A stretch of 64,000 bases of DNA from Deinococcus hopiensis KR-140 (GCF_900176165.1 NZ_FWWU01000009.1:1366501-1430500), one strand, 5' to 3'. Shown: positions 34,412-49,833, counted from the first letter of the stretch. Numbers and translations are program-made. Notes: generated from the letters alone by a model not told the origin.

Positions 34412-34440
34412 GAAGCGGAGCTAATTTTAGGCCATTTACT

Positions 34441-35784
34441 TTATTTCAATTCCTCAATCATCTTTGGTATCTCGGAGTTCGCGCCCTCCGGGGACCACAT
34501 CATAGGTATCTCCCAAATAATAGCCATGGGTCCATTATCTTTTAAAGTTTTAATATAATCGAACATAGGGTTGTAGATTCCGCCAGATACTTGGGTAAAG
34601 TTGAGCACGTCAGAGTCAATCATTCCTTTAAGTAGCTCACTCACCTGCATATAGTTTGAGTAGCTGGTTCCGATTAATGTAACTGGAGGTGTGTAATCAT
34701 CGAGGAGGCCAGGCGAAGTAGATTTCGTTGACCTCTCCTTATCATCTATCCCGATACTCGAAAAGCTTACGCTAAGCTTTCTGGTGTCTTTTTCGGCAAA
34801 TGTACTTGCTAAATCTTTATGATTCCACTTACTAAATTTAAAGGTCATCTTATTCATGCCGACGACGAGGTTTAATGGGATCTTTGCGCTTATAAAATCT
34901 GCCGCCTTAAGCCTCCCTGAATTATATACCTCTTTGCCATTAAGCGATAAGGAAACAAGCTGATCACGTATGAAATTACTGAACTCTATGCTAAGATCCC
35001 GCCTAACTTCTGAAGAAGAGACATATGCCATAGAAACAGATTCTCCAGCCGACCACTTCCACGAATTCTTTCCATCGCTCTCTTCTTCTTCAAAATTAAG
35101 GAGTGCTAGGGTGTCATCATTCATAACAACAAATGATGCATAAGCCATTTCTTGTGGATTTTTGCACAAATCGTTCAGCTTTTTGATAGGAGTAAGAGGT
35201 TGTAGATATTTTTGACCTGTTGATACAATAGAATAGTGCTTCTCCGTAATACCTGGGAGGGCTTTAGTAATTCTTTCAGAAATTTCTGCCGAAGCTATCA
35301 GTGCTCCCGCCTGTGTCCAGTGAAAATCCTTAGAAAAGAAGGCGGGCGGTCTCATATTGTTTTTGCCTCCGGTCCTTAGTGGGCCCAGAAGGTTGATCAC
35401 GGAAACCCTGTTTTTCTGAAGACTATCTATGAATCGCTTGAAGCGTACGTTGGGTTGCTGAGAGGCGTAATTCTTCTGCTTCAAATTTTTTGTGTCGAGA
35501 AGCTGAGGATTGACCATGACACGTGTGGGTACAGGTACGATAATAAGCTGAATACCTTTGGTTTTGAACGCCTCAGAAAGTAGGGTGGCCTGCTTCGCGA
35601 AATTCTCCCATTCCAGCCAGTTGGTTTCTATTTCGCTGTCGAAAAGAATGGTATTCTGCCTGCCGGAACTCAGTTCCTGGAATTCTGTTGCGCGTGTTTG
35701 CAGACAGTCAGGGCTGACTTCAGGTTTTGCAACGACTCCACTGTGAATTGAAAACAGAAAGGTGAGCATCAAATACCGCTTCAT
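34441..35784 (-). CDS. AlgJ/AlgX-like periplasmic SGNH-fold protein
   Basis: A 447-residue exported protein (signal peptide 1-19). It has the permuted SGNH order of alginate O-acetyltransferases AlgJ/AlgX: Asp153-x-His155-Trp156 (SKDFHWTQAGA) first, then the Ser nucleophile Ser374 in LIGTSYSNYMQ, and IIWEIP near the end. Between them (about 235-345) is an inserted beta-rich segment with repeated hydrophobic/aromatic strands, like the carbohydrate-binding module of AlgX but placed inside. No MBOAT acyl donor or polymer genes are nearby. The gene is clearly AT-rich with ATA/AAA codons, unlike all neighbours, so it was probably acquired. Confidence 0.75.
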   Translation of the reverse strand: MKRYLMLTFLFSIHSGVVAKPEVSPDCLQTRATEFQELSSGRQNTILFDSEIETNWLEWENFAKQATLLSEAFKTKGIQLIIVPVPTRVMVNPQLLDTKNLKQKNYASQQPNVRFKRFIDSLQKNRVSVINLLGPLRTGGKNNMRPPAFFSKDFHWTQAGALIASAEISERITKALPGITEKHYSIVSTGQKYLQPLTPIKKLNDLCKNPQEMAYASFVVMNDDTLALLNFEEEESDGKNSWKWSAGESVSMAYVSSSEVRRDLSIEFSNFIRDQLVSLSLNGKEVYNSGRLKAADFISAKIPLNLVVGMNKMTFKFSKWNHKDLASTFAEKDTRKLSVSFSSIGIDDKERSTKSTSPGLLDDYTPPVTLIGTSYSNYMQVSELLKGMIDSDVLNFTQVSGGIYNPMFDYIKTLKDNGPMAIIWEIPMMWSPEGANSEIPKMIEELK

Positions 35785-36225
35785 CTCTTCTCCTTAAGCT
35801 TTAGCTGAGGGAAATGTTCGGCAATTCTCCAGGTTACTGCCTCAGGGGACTGACCTTACAGTCCCGTGTCAACCCCCTGAGAAACAGCTTCCTGTTCTGC
35901 GCAGTTGTCCTTTTCCCGGGTCGAGCGGGGGTGCTGAGCGTGAGGCCCCGTGATCTGTCAGGGTCAAGAGGCCTCCCTGCAATTGCCGTGTGCCCTGAGT
36001 ATGGTGGCGTTTTGGCATCCGATTACTGGACTGCACGTATCAGCCAGCCTTTCGGTCCTTTTTGGACGGCAGCTCCACGCCTTGAGGCCGGAGAACTCCC
36101 AAGTCAGTTGGGCTGGCGGCCTTTGCATTTCGCTCCGCCGCCGTTGCGAATGTCCCTACTCTACCTGCTCCCCCAGGTTCAGGCTTCCTGATGTGGGGTT
36201 ATCTTTCTCACATAAAATTGGAGTT
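35785..36225. other. Gene-free 441-bp region at the end of the island
   Basis: No supported gene. It includes the nested hairpin at 35841-35881. GC content returns to the genome norm across it. The last 40 bp, with CATAAAATTGGAGTT, hold the ribosome site of the TMEM175-like gene. Confidence 0.5.
35841..35881. repeat. Nested inverted repeat
   Basis: Outer arms CTCAGGGG / CCCCTGAG (35841-35848, 35874-35881) enclose an inner hairpin GGGACTG / CAGTCCC (35846-35852, 35859-35865); the two stems share bases and are alternatives. It lies 57 bp upstream of the AlgX-like start codon and could be a regulatory structure or an element end. Confidence 0.6.
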
Positions 36226-36855
36226 ATGGCTGAACCACTCCCCACTCCGCAGGATGTGCCTGCCCACCGCATTCACGGGCTGAGCGACGGCATCTTTGCC
36301 ATCGTGATGACGCTGCTGGTGCTGGAGTTGCGGGTGCCGGAACAGGCGGGGGAGCTGGCGCAAGCAGCGCGGGAAGCCCATTTCGCGGCGGACCTGGCCG
36401 CCCTGCTGCCCCGCTTGATCGTGTACGCCTTTACCTTCCTGATCGCGGGCGTGAGCTGGCTGAGTCACACCCACTTCCAGAGCAGCGTGCTGCGCACGGA
36501 CCGCCGCCTGGCCTTCCTGAACATCCTGTACCTGATGCTGGTGTCGCTGCTGCCCTTTACCTCGGCGCTGATCGGCGAACATGGCGACACGGCCCTGGGC
36601 GTCGCGGTCTACGCTGTGAACCAGGTGCTGATCGCTGCCGCGTTTTTGTGGATGCTGGCCCACGCCGTTTCCGGGGGACTGATGCGCCCTGGCTGGGCGA
36701 ACGAACGGTTGGGACAGCGCGCCCTGGTGAATGCCCTGGTGTTTACCGTGATGGCGCTGCTGGCCTTTGCCGCCAAGCCGCTCGCCTGGTACACGCCGTT
36801 TGCCCTGATCCTGCTGCATCCGCTGCTGGGCCGCGTGATGCGGCGGCCCTGGTAG
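36226..36855 (+). CDS. TMEM175 family (DUF1211) membrane protein
   Basis: A 209-residue protein of the bacterial TMEM175 potassium channel family. The first helix carries the family motif HRIHGLSDGIFAIVMTLLVL (FSD in the channel filter helix is here LSD), followed by five more hydrophobic segments. Family channels are tetramers of six-helix subunits. GGAG lies 6 nt before ATG 36226. Confidence 0.85.
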   Translation: MAEPLPTPQDVPAHRIHGLSDGIFAIVMTLLVLELRVPEQAGELAQAAREAHFAADLAALLPRLIVYAFTFLIAGVSWLSHTHFQSSVLRTDRRLAFLNILYLMLVSLLPFTSALIGEHGDTALGVAVYAVNQVLIAAAFLWMLAHAVSGGLMRPGWANERLGQRALVNALVFTVMALLAFAAKPLAWYTPFALILLHPLLGRVMRRPW

Positions 36856-36902
36856 GGGAGAGGGAAGCGGGCTTCAGCTCGGTTGCTCACCCCGTGCAGC
36901 GC

Positions 36903-37369
36903 TCAGGGCCTGCCCAAATGTGCCAGGTGGCGTTGACGCCGCTCGGTTCCGCTCCAGGCGAGGGTGAGGGCAGGCAACTTCCAGTTCCGCCACCCCACTG
37001 CCTCCTGCCAGGGCTGCCTCGCGGGGGTGCGGAGCGTTTTGAGGTCAGGCTGGGAAAGAGGGCCGCTGCACTGGGCCACGGCTGCCGGCGCCTGTGGTTC
37101 GGGAGCGGTGGCGGGTGTGTGGGGCACCCGCACGGTCACGTTGTTGATGCCCGGAGTATCCTCTCCCGCCCGGACCTTCAGCGTTTTCCCGCCCACCCGC
37201 AGCCGCACCTCGCGTCCCACGGATGCGTTTTAGAGACGTTCTGCACGCCGGGAACGCGCCGCAGCACTTCCGCCCGGGACAGGGGAGAGGGCGGCGCACC
37301 CCTGCTTCCGGTCAGGGCGGTGCATGCCGGGCCGAGGGCAAGGGCAGCGGCCGGGCGAAAGGGGGACAT
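36903..37369 (-). pseudogene. Secreted hypothetical protein, frameshifted
   Basis: Two minus-strand frames join plausibly: a 5' part from ATG 37369 with a signal-peptide-like start (MSPFRPAAALALGPACTALT) up to VPGVQNVSKTHP, and a 3' part that begins in another frame at REVRLRVGGKTLKVRAGEDT and ends WKLPALTLAWSG...LGRP. One base shift near 37225 separates them. No family is recognised. A sequencing error or true decay are both possible. Confidence 0.45.
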
Positions 37370-37400
37370 CCACCTACCGTAGGGTTCCCGATTCGGCGGC

Positions 37401-39220
<1,820 letters not shown>

Positions 39221-39224
<4 letters not shown>

Positions 39225-39763
39225 AGCGGCTGTTTTCGCTGTTCAACGTGGTGAGCGCTGCGCTGTTCGCCGCTGCCGCCTACGCCTACGGCGAGGTGCA
39301 GCGCCCGGCCGTGACGCCCAAGCCGCCCAAGCTGACACTGGAAGAGAAGCGGGACGTGAAGGTCAAGGTGTACTTCACCGGCCTGCAGGTCCAGACCCTC
39401 AAGCCCGAGACGCGCACCGTGCAGGTGACCGAGGAGACGCCCACCAGTGTCGCCCAAGCCGCCGTGAACACCTGGGCCGCCGGTCCCCAGACCGCTGGCC
39501 TGCTGCCCGCCGTTCCCAAGGGAACCCCAGCCCCCAAGGTCTGGCTGCGCGGCCAGCACGCCTACATCAACCTGCCGGAGGGCTACCGCAACCTGCGCTA
39601 CGGCACCAGCGGTGAGCGGATGCTGCTGTGCACCCTCGTGCGGACCCTGCTCGAAGCGCGCGGTCAGGACGTGACCTTTCTGCTCGGTGGCAAGAACACC
39701 GACGTGCTCGTCCGCATGGACCTTGGCGAGCCGTATACGCGGCAGGACTGCACGGATCAGTAG
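39221..39763 (+). CDS. GerMN domain protein
   Basis: A 180-residue protein with an N-terminal membrane anchor (about 8-24) and a single GerMN domain: VKVYFTGLQVQTLKPETRTV, the central SVAQAAVNTWAAGP segment, and GQHAYINLPEGYRNL with a final EARGQDVTFLLGG. GerMN domains occur in spore-germination lipoproteins and in envelope proteins. It overlaps the amidase-like gene (GTGA), so the two are co-expressed; together they make a plausible envelope pair. Confidence 0.8.
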
Positions 39764-39794
39764 GGCGGCTTCGCGCGCCCATCAAACCGTTTCG

Positions 39795-39834
39795 GGTCCA
39801 ACCGCTTAGGCCGAGTTTCTCGGGCGGTTGGACC
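39795..39834. terminator. Hairpin between the GerMN gene and smc
   Basis: GGTCCAACCGC / GCGGTTGGACC, perfect 11-bp arms with an 18-nt loop, 32 nt after the GerMN stop. No T-run follows, so it may be an attenuating stem rather than a terminator. Confidence 0.45.
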
Positions 39835-39862
39835 GTTGGCCCTTCAGACTGGTAGACCCATC

Positions 39863-43162
<3,300 letters not shown>

Positions 43163-43584
43163 GGGCGCTGGACCCCGACTTCCTCTCCTGCAGGTTGCGC
43201 GGAGCACGCCGCCGGACGTTGGAATGGGCAGCGCGGGGGGAGCTTCCCCTTCGTGACGGCTGTTGCGCTTTGCCTTTCCGGGAAACCGGGCCGGGGTTGA
43301 ACGTGCTGCTGCGCCGCCTCTTTGGCCGCGCCTCTTCCGGCCTGACTGTCTGGGTCATCTGCGAAACCGAAGAGGATGCGGCGAGGGGAGCGGCGGCTTT
43401 TTTCTCTCCGGGTGGAAGCGCAACTGCTCGCTGGCCTGGGGGCTGTGGAAGTGCCGCGGCGCTGGCACAGCAACGTCCTTTTCTTTTTCGATTTGCAGGA
43501 GAATCTGGACCGGAACCGCGGCGGAAGCGCGTTCTCCTTTTCCGGTCGCGGTGTAGGGCCAGCGTGGCCCACGGGATCAGCCGG

Positions 43585-44388
43585 GCGGTAGATGGGGAAG
43601 GTGAACGCGCCGGCTTTGAGGTCTGCCTTGCCCACGCCCCACTTCACCACGCTGTTCCACTTCTCGACCACCTGGGGCCCGGCGGTGAGGCTTGAGAAGC
43701 TGAATTCGTTGGTGTTCTTGCCCAGAACGTACGTGACGGTGGCGACGTTCTTTCCCGGCTTCAGAAATGGGGTCAGGTCCGTGTTGCCCTTGCTGTTCAC
43801 CGTGGCGACAGCCTCACCATCGAGAATCACCTCGAAGTCCGCGGGCTGAGAGGGACGGAAGTCGCCGAAGGCGATCACCCTGATGCGTTGGTGGGGACCG
43901 AAAGGCGAAGGTGGCTTTTCCCAGTGCGTTGCCCTGGTCCACCTCCCGCTTATTAAGCGTGTGTCAAAAAAAGGCCTTCTATCTGACCGGGCCCAGCGAG
44001 CGAACTTGGATGGGCATGGAGGAGAACGGCGCCGTAAGGGGTGCCCTTCCGCGCGGCGCCATGCGGACAAATAGAGGGTTCGCCCCGTGTTGCCGCTACC
44101 TGTCCCCAGCGTCACGACGCTCTCGCTGAATTCGTTGGTGTTCTTGCTTGTCGAGATGAGCGCCGTGATTTCCAGACCCCCGTCAACATTGTGATGCAGG
44201 GCCACAGGGCGACCGTTGAGAGCAATTCGGAACGAGGTTGGCTGATCCACGTGAAAGTCGCTGGCCAGCACGGAGCGCTCCGCATGCGCCCGGGTTCCCA
44301 TGGCCAGGACGCTGGAGACCACCGGGAGGAAACGCAACAGAATGGGCGCATGCGGAGGGTCAGGGCCGTGACAGTAAGGAAAAGGCAC
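43585..44388 (-). pseudogene. Secreted two-repeat protein interrupted by a repeat element
   Basis: An open minus-strand frame encodes a signal peptide (LLRFLPVVSSVLAMG) and one beta-type unit (ASDFHVDQPTSFRIALNGRPV ... SKNTNEFSESVVTLG), then about 40 residues translated from the dispersed repeat at 43948-44068, then a second copy of the unit (GDFRPSQPADFEVILDGEAV ... GKNTNEFSFSSLTAG). The two units share KNTNEFS and the surrounding pattern. The repeat left the frame open, but the true C-terminus after FTFPIYR (about 43587) is lost; the frame then continues into non-protein-like sequence. It may be one gene with an insertion or two fused paralogues. Confidence 0.6.
43948..44068 (+). repeat. 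Dispersed repeat family 2, copy 2 (about 120 bp)
   Basis: Matches the reverse complement of 33967-34090. It splits the secreted-protein gene between residues 107 and 147 of its frame. Starts TTAAGCGTGTGTCAAAA and ends GGGTGCCCTTCCGCGCGGCG. Confidence 0.75.
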
Positions 44389-44598
44389 TCGGCCGTGCGG
44401 CGTTCTTTATGAGGAAGCTGCAGGGTTCCGAATGGATTGCGGGGAGGAACGAGAACGTGGGTGTCGTTCGCGCCGCTGGGCTGTCCGGGTATTCGTCGCT
44501 TCGGCAAGAGGATGAACCCCCCGGTTCCACCCTGTCCAGCGTCCGGGTCTGGGAGCCCTTCCGCAGAGGTGCACCGCGTGCATTAAGCCGGTGTCAAT

Positions 44599-44796
44599 GT
44601 GTTCACGCACCTGTTCCTGCTCCCCCTCCTTCTCCCGCTTGGTCCGCTCGCCCAGGCCACGCGGCGCGGAGGTGAGGGCCGGCACCTCGGCGCACGCCAC
44701 GTCGAAGTGCGGAAGGTGCAGGACAGGCGGTGTGGCCCCACGGAAAAATGCATTGCCACGGTCACTGCCCAGGAGCGTGTGAAACAAGGCCGATAA
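44599..44796 (+). CDS. Short frame with signal peptide, probably a gene fragment
   Basis: A 65-codon frame whose first 20 residues, MFTHLFLLPLLLPLGPLAQA, form a convincing signal peptide with an Ala-x-Ala cleavage site. The remainder (HVEVRKVQD, KCIATVTAQERV) is short and then stops. Probably the 5' remnant of a secreted-protein gene. Confidence 0.3.
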   Translation: MFTHLFLLPLLLPLGPLAQATRRGGEGRHLGARHVEVRKVQDRRCGPTEKCIATVTAQERVKQGR

Positions 44797-45102
44797 AGTT
44801 TCCTGCTGGTCTTGCCACTCTCGCCACATTGCCCGTCCCCCTGGAGCGGTGTCGGCGTGGTCCGGATCACGGGGAGGCTGCGCCGCGCGAGACCTTTACT
44901 GGCAGGCAGCCCAGCCGTCCAGAAGGGCACCAGATCACGCTCAGGCGTTGAGAAAGCGGCCAGGCTGCTGGACCTGAAAACGAGGCGTTGCCCATCCCAC
45001 TGACCTGCGTGACCGTTTCTCTCGGTCGAGGCCAGTGGCGGGGAAGCCAGGTCCTCACGGGGGGTTGCCCTTCCGAGGTGTCGTGTTCCCTCACTTCCGA
45101 CC

Positions 45103-47835
45103 TCACCCGTCCAGGCGCTGCACGCTGCTGCCCGCCACGCTCTTGGTGACGATCAGGCGGCTGGGCAGGCGTTCAGAAAGGCTTTCCACGTGCGTGACCA
45201 CGCCCACCATGCGGCCCTGGGTCCGCAGGTTTTCCAGGGCGTTGGCGACGGCTTCCAGCGCCTGCGGGTCCAGGGTGCCAAAGCCCTCGTCCAGAAAGAG
45301 CGCGCCCAGCATCTTGTTGCCCGCCAGGTAATCGCTCAAGGCGATGGCGAGCGACAGGCTGGCGAGGAAGGTCTCGCCACCCGACAGGGTCTTGACCGCC
45401 CGCGTCTCGCCCGCGTTCCACAGGTCCTGCACGACGTACTCACCGCCCTCCAGCGCGAGGCGGTAGCGCCCGTCGCTGATGTCATAGAGCAGGGCGCCCG
45501 CGCCGGTCAGCAGCCGCGCCTCGACTTCCGAAAGCAGGAACTGCTGGAATTCATTGGCCTTGAGGCTGTTCGTCAGGGTCTGCCAGGTGTCCAGCTGGGC
45601 GGCCAGGTCTTTCGCCTGCGCCTCGAGCTCGGCCTTGCGGGTCAGGCGTTGGCGGGCCACGCGCTCCTGCTCGGCCAGCGTTCCGGCCCGTTCGCGCGCT
45701 GTGCCCAGCGCCGCGTCGGTGGCGATCAGGTCCCGCTCAGCTTGGCGGAGTTGCGCGGGATCGAAGGGTTCCACGCCCAGTTGCCGCTCCAGCTCCCCGA
45801 GTTGCGCCCGCAGTTGCTCCACCTGCGCGCCGTGCGTGCGTGCCGCTCCCTCCAGTGCGGCGATCTCAGATTCGGGGAGGGCGGCGGCGCGCGCCTGGGC
45901 CGCGTTGAGTTCCAGTTCGTCCAGCACCTGCGAGAGACGGGCCTGCGCCTCCTGCGCCTCGCGCATGCGTTCCTGTGCGGCCTTGCGGGCGGAGGCAAGG
46001 GTGGCCTGGGTGGCGGAATGGGCACTCTGGGTGCGGGCGAGGCCCGCCTGCGCTTCGCTCAGGCGGGCGCGAACCACCTTGACCTCTGCCAACATCCTGG
46101 CGCGCTCGCGTGCCGGATCTGCGCCCGCTCCGCGCACCCGCGCTGCCAGCCCCGCCACCAGCCGCAGGGTCAGATCATGGGGATCGCCGGAGATGTGGCC
46201 CTCGAGCTGCCGCAGGTCTGCCTCGCGCTGGGTAAGCCCTGCTTCCCAGTCGCGCAGTTCCCCCGCGCGGGCCACGGTGGATTTCTTGAGGCTGACGAGT
46301 TCCAGGCCGATTTCCTTGTAGCGCAGCCGGCGGCCTTCCAGCGCGGCTTGCAGAGCGGCAGCGCGCGTTTCCAGGGCCGTCACATCCACCGGAGGCGCTT
46401 CGGGCAGCATCTGCACCACGCCCTCGCAAAGCGGGCAGGGTTCCCCCACGTGCAGGTGGGCGCGGTAGGCCGCGAGACCCGCTTCCAGCCGGGCCGCCTG
46501 AACCTCGGCCTGGGCCTGGTCCAGCGCTGCTTTTGCCGCCTTGCCCTCGCGTTCCACGCGGCCCTGTTCCTCCTTGAGGGCCTCCAAACCCTCGAGTTCG
46601 GCTTGCTGGCGCAGGCGGTCCGCTTCGAGGGCAGCCTTCTGCGTTTCCAGCAACACCCGCTCCTGCCGCAGTTTGTCGAGTTTCTGGACGTTTTCCCGGG
46701 CGGTAAAGAAGGTGTCCTCGTCCCAGGGCAGGGGCTGGGCGTGCGTGCTTTGCGGTGTACCCCCCGCCCGGCGCAGGCGGCCCAGATCGGCCTCTGCCTC
46801 CCTCAGCGTCTCGGCGCGGGCTTCGAGGGCGGGGATCTGCTGCTCGGCCTGCGTTGCCGCCTCCAGGGTGGCGAGGGCCGCCTCTACCCCCTTGCGGGCC
46901 TGGAGTTCTGCCCCGGCGGCTCCCCCGGCGGCGCGTTCCTCGCGTTCGGCGGCTATGCGGGCGCGTTCCGCCGCGTCGAGCAGGGGCAGCACCCTGGCCA
47001 CCCGGCGGGCCCGCTCGGCCCGCGCGGCACCCTCGCGCACGGAGGTGGCCCGGGCCTCCAGAGCCGTCAGCCGCCGCGCGGTGTCTTCGCGCCGGTTCCA
47101 CACGCCTTCCAGCAGGCGCAGACGGTTGACCAGTCCTTGCAAGTGCTCGCGCGCGTCGGTCAGGCGCTCGGCCTCGGCGTCCACCGCCTCTCGTTCGGCG
47201 CGCAGGGCCTTTACCGCTTCCGGCGTCACCGCTGCGTATTCGCCTTCCAGTAGCGCGTGCAGGCTGCCCAGCTGGTGCTTGAAGCCCTTGGCCCGGTCCC
47301 CGGCGAACGCGTGCATGGCCTTCACGTGGTCCAGGCCCATGAGTTCGCCCAACAGCGCCTGCCGCTCCTTGCCCGTGCCGTGCAGCAGCCGGGAGAACTC
47401 GCCCTGCGGCAGCAGCACGCTCCGCACGAAGGTCTTGAAATCCAGCCCCACCGCCTTCGTGATGCGCTCGCCCACAGCCCGCGCGCCACCGTCGCTGAGG
47501 TTGATCCACCGCTCGCCGTCAAGCCGTTCCAGCCGCACCTCGTTCTCGGCCTGCTTGCGGCCCTTCGAGCGCGCCACCCGGAACGTCTCGCCGTTCACCT
47601 CGAAGGTGAGGCCGACCGACAGCCCCCGCTCGCCCTGGGAGATGAGCGCGTCCAGTCCAGTGGCCCCCAGCCGGGGCGTGGTGCCGTACAGCGCGAAGGT
47701 CATGGCGTCCAGCAGGCTCGACTTGCCGCTGCCCGTCGGCCCGACGAGCGCGAACAGTTCCAGGTCGCTGAAGTCCAGCACCGTATGCTGCCGGAACGCG
47801 GTAAAGCCATGAAGTTCGAGGGAAAGGGGCTTCAT
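45103..47835 (-). CDS. sbcC: Nuclease SbcCD subunit C
   Basis: A 910-residue Rad50-like ATPase. Walker A GPTGSGKSS (31-39) at the N-terminal head, long coiled-coils, a zinc-hook with CPLC (GEPCPLCEGVVQ) in the middle, and C-terminal signature LSGGETFLASLSLAIALSDY with Walker B ALFLDEGFGTLDP. SbcCD trims hairpin and protein-blocked DNA ends. Its gene lies downstream of sbcD on the same strand, separated by 115 bp that hold an inverted repeat. Confidence 0.96.
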   Translation of the reverse strand: MKPLSLELHGFTAFRQHTVLDFSDLELFALVGPTGSGKSSLLDAMTFALYGTTPRLGATGLDALISQGERGLSVGLTFEVNGETFRVARSKGRKQAENEVRLERLDGERWINLSDGGARAVGERITKAVGLDFKTFVRSVLLPQGEFSRLLHGTGKERQALLGELMGLDHVKAMHAFAGDRAKGFKHQLGSLHALLEGEYAAVTPEAVKALRAEREAVDAEAERLTDAREHLQGLVNRLRLLEGVWNRREDTARRLTALEARATSVREGAARAERARRVARVLPLLDAAERARIAAEREERAAGGAAGAELQARKGVEAALATLEAATQAEQQIPALEARAETLREAEADLGRLRRAGGTPQSTHAQPLPWDEDTFFTARENVQKLDKLRQERVLLETQKAALEADRLRQQAELEGLEALKEEQGRVEREGKAAKAALDQAQAEVQAARLEAGLAAYRAHLHVGEPCPLCEGVVQMLPEAPPVDVTALETRAAALQAALEGRRLRYKEIGLELVSLKKSTVARAGELRDWEAGLTQREADLRQLEGHISGDPHDLTLRLVAGLAARVRGAGADPARERARMLAEVKVVRARLSEAQAGLARTQSAHSATQATLASARKAAQERMREAQEAQARLSQVLDELELNAAQARAAALPESEIAALEGAARTHGAQVEQLRAQLGELERQLGVEPFDPAQLRQAERDLIATDAALGTARERAGTLAEQERVARQRLTRKAELEAQAKDLAAQLDTWQTLTNSLKANEFQQFLLSEVEARLLTGAGALLYDISDGRYRLALEGGEYVVQDLWNAGETRAVKTLSGGETFLASLSLAIALSDYLAGNKMLGALFLDEGFGTLDPQALEAVANALENLRTQGRMVGVVTHVESLSERLPSRLIVTKSVAGSSVQRLDG

Positions 47836-47859
47836 GGGCGGGTCCCCCGCCCGCAGGAG

Positions 47860-47931
47860 AGGGCAGAGGGCAAGAGGCAGGGGGTGATTTCCGCCCTCGC
47901 TCCAGCCTGTGCTTTTTCTGCCCTCTGCCCT
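47860..47931. repeat. GGGCAGAGGGC inverted repeat between sbcD and sbcC
   Basis: AGGGCAGAGGGCA (47860-47872) is the inverse complement of 47919-47931, with a 46-nt loop. The same arm sequence builds the promoter-associated repeat at 21529-21606, suggesting a small genomic repeat family. Confidence 0.7.
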
Positions 47932-47950
47932 TTACGCGCTGCTCTTCGCC

Positions 47951-49126
<1,176 letters not shown>

Positions 49127-49176
49127 GACGGAAAAAATAGCATGCGGCGGGCGCAAAAGGGCGCAGCATCGGCGTT

Positions 49177-49590
49177 ATGAGCGGCCCGGCGTTCCGGCGC
49201 ATGAGCGCCGAGGAATACTTTCCGCGCCGGGTCTGGTCGCCCGGTCAGGCAGGCAGCAGCAAGGCGCACGCCAACACCATTCTGAACGTGCTGTTTCGCT
49301 CGCGTCCCGAGGCACAGCGGCGCGGCTGCCGGGCCTTTGCAGCGAGATGAAGCTGAAAATTGAGGGACGCAACAGGGATGACTCCCCGACGTGATGGTGG
49401 CGTGCGGTCCAGAGACGGACGACGGGTATTCCGAGATCTCGCCCTCCCTTAGGCCTACCTGATCGCCAAGCAGGCCGAGCGGCAGGTCTACGGCCGGCAG
49501 GGGAAGGCGTGGGTGCTGACGGAGTGCGAGAGAAAGGTTACGCTGCCATGCCTGGGCATGGGGCGCTCGCTGGGTGAGGTGGAACGGAGG
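49177..49590 (+). pseudogene. Uma2 family endonuclease (DUF820), degenerate
   Basis: The 5' part reads MSGPAFRRMSAEEYFPRR then SSKAHANTILNVLFRSRP...GCRAFA, the N-terminal Uma2 fold with its AHxxxxxN pattern. After a stop at 49350 the frame shifts to PDVMVACGPETDDGYSEISPS (the PD...C metal-site segment), then a missing LVEVLS-type block, and AYLIAKQAERQVYG and VTLPCLGMGRSLGEVERRVL at the end. At least two frame breaks and an internal deletion. Uma2 genes occur in many paralogues in Deinococcus. Confidence 0.75.
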
Positions 49591-49833
49591 GTGCTGGAAC
49601 ACCAAGGCGGATTGCTGCTGAGATTGACCTTGTGTGGCGCGCAACCTCGCTCCGGTGATCCCCACATGCTGTCCGGCCGGGCATGGGGGAGCAGCGCTGC
49701 GTCCAACAGCCTTCTTCGGAGTTGCTTTCCGCATGGGAACCACGCTCCTCATGGCGCCGCGAGAGTCCTGCCCCGTTCCCCCGCCCCATTCTGCTCATGA
49801 CATAACTGCCCGCACCGCGCTATCCTTTCCCCG
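49591..49833. other. Spacer before recD2
   Basis: About 240 bp without a supported gene. It ends in the recD2 promoter, TATCCT at 49821-49826. Confidence 0.5.

Larger units (their letters stand above)
43163..45102. other. Decayed 1.9-kb region between smc and sbcC
   Basis: No intact gene. It contains the broken secreted-protein gene with its repeat insertion (43585-44388) and a short signal-peptide frame (44599-44796). A minus-strand frame at 44407-44829 (MWREWQDQQETLSALFHTLL) looks protein-like only in its first 30 residues. Base composition and frame breaks fit a graveyard of accessory DNA. Confidence 0.6.

Noticed and set aside
44407..44829. A 140-codon minus-strand frame in the decayed region
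   Set aside because: Only its first 30 residues look like protein; the rest is charged, low-complexity sequence without a ribosome site or a family.
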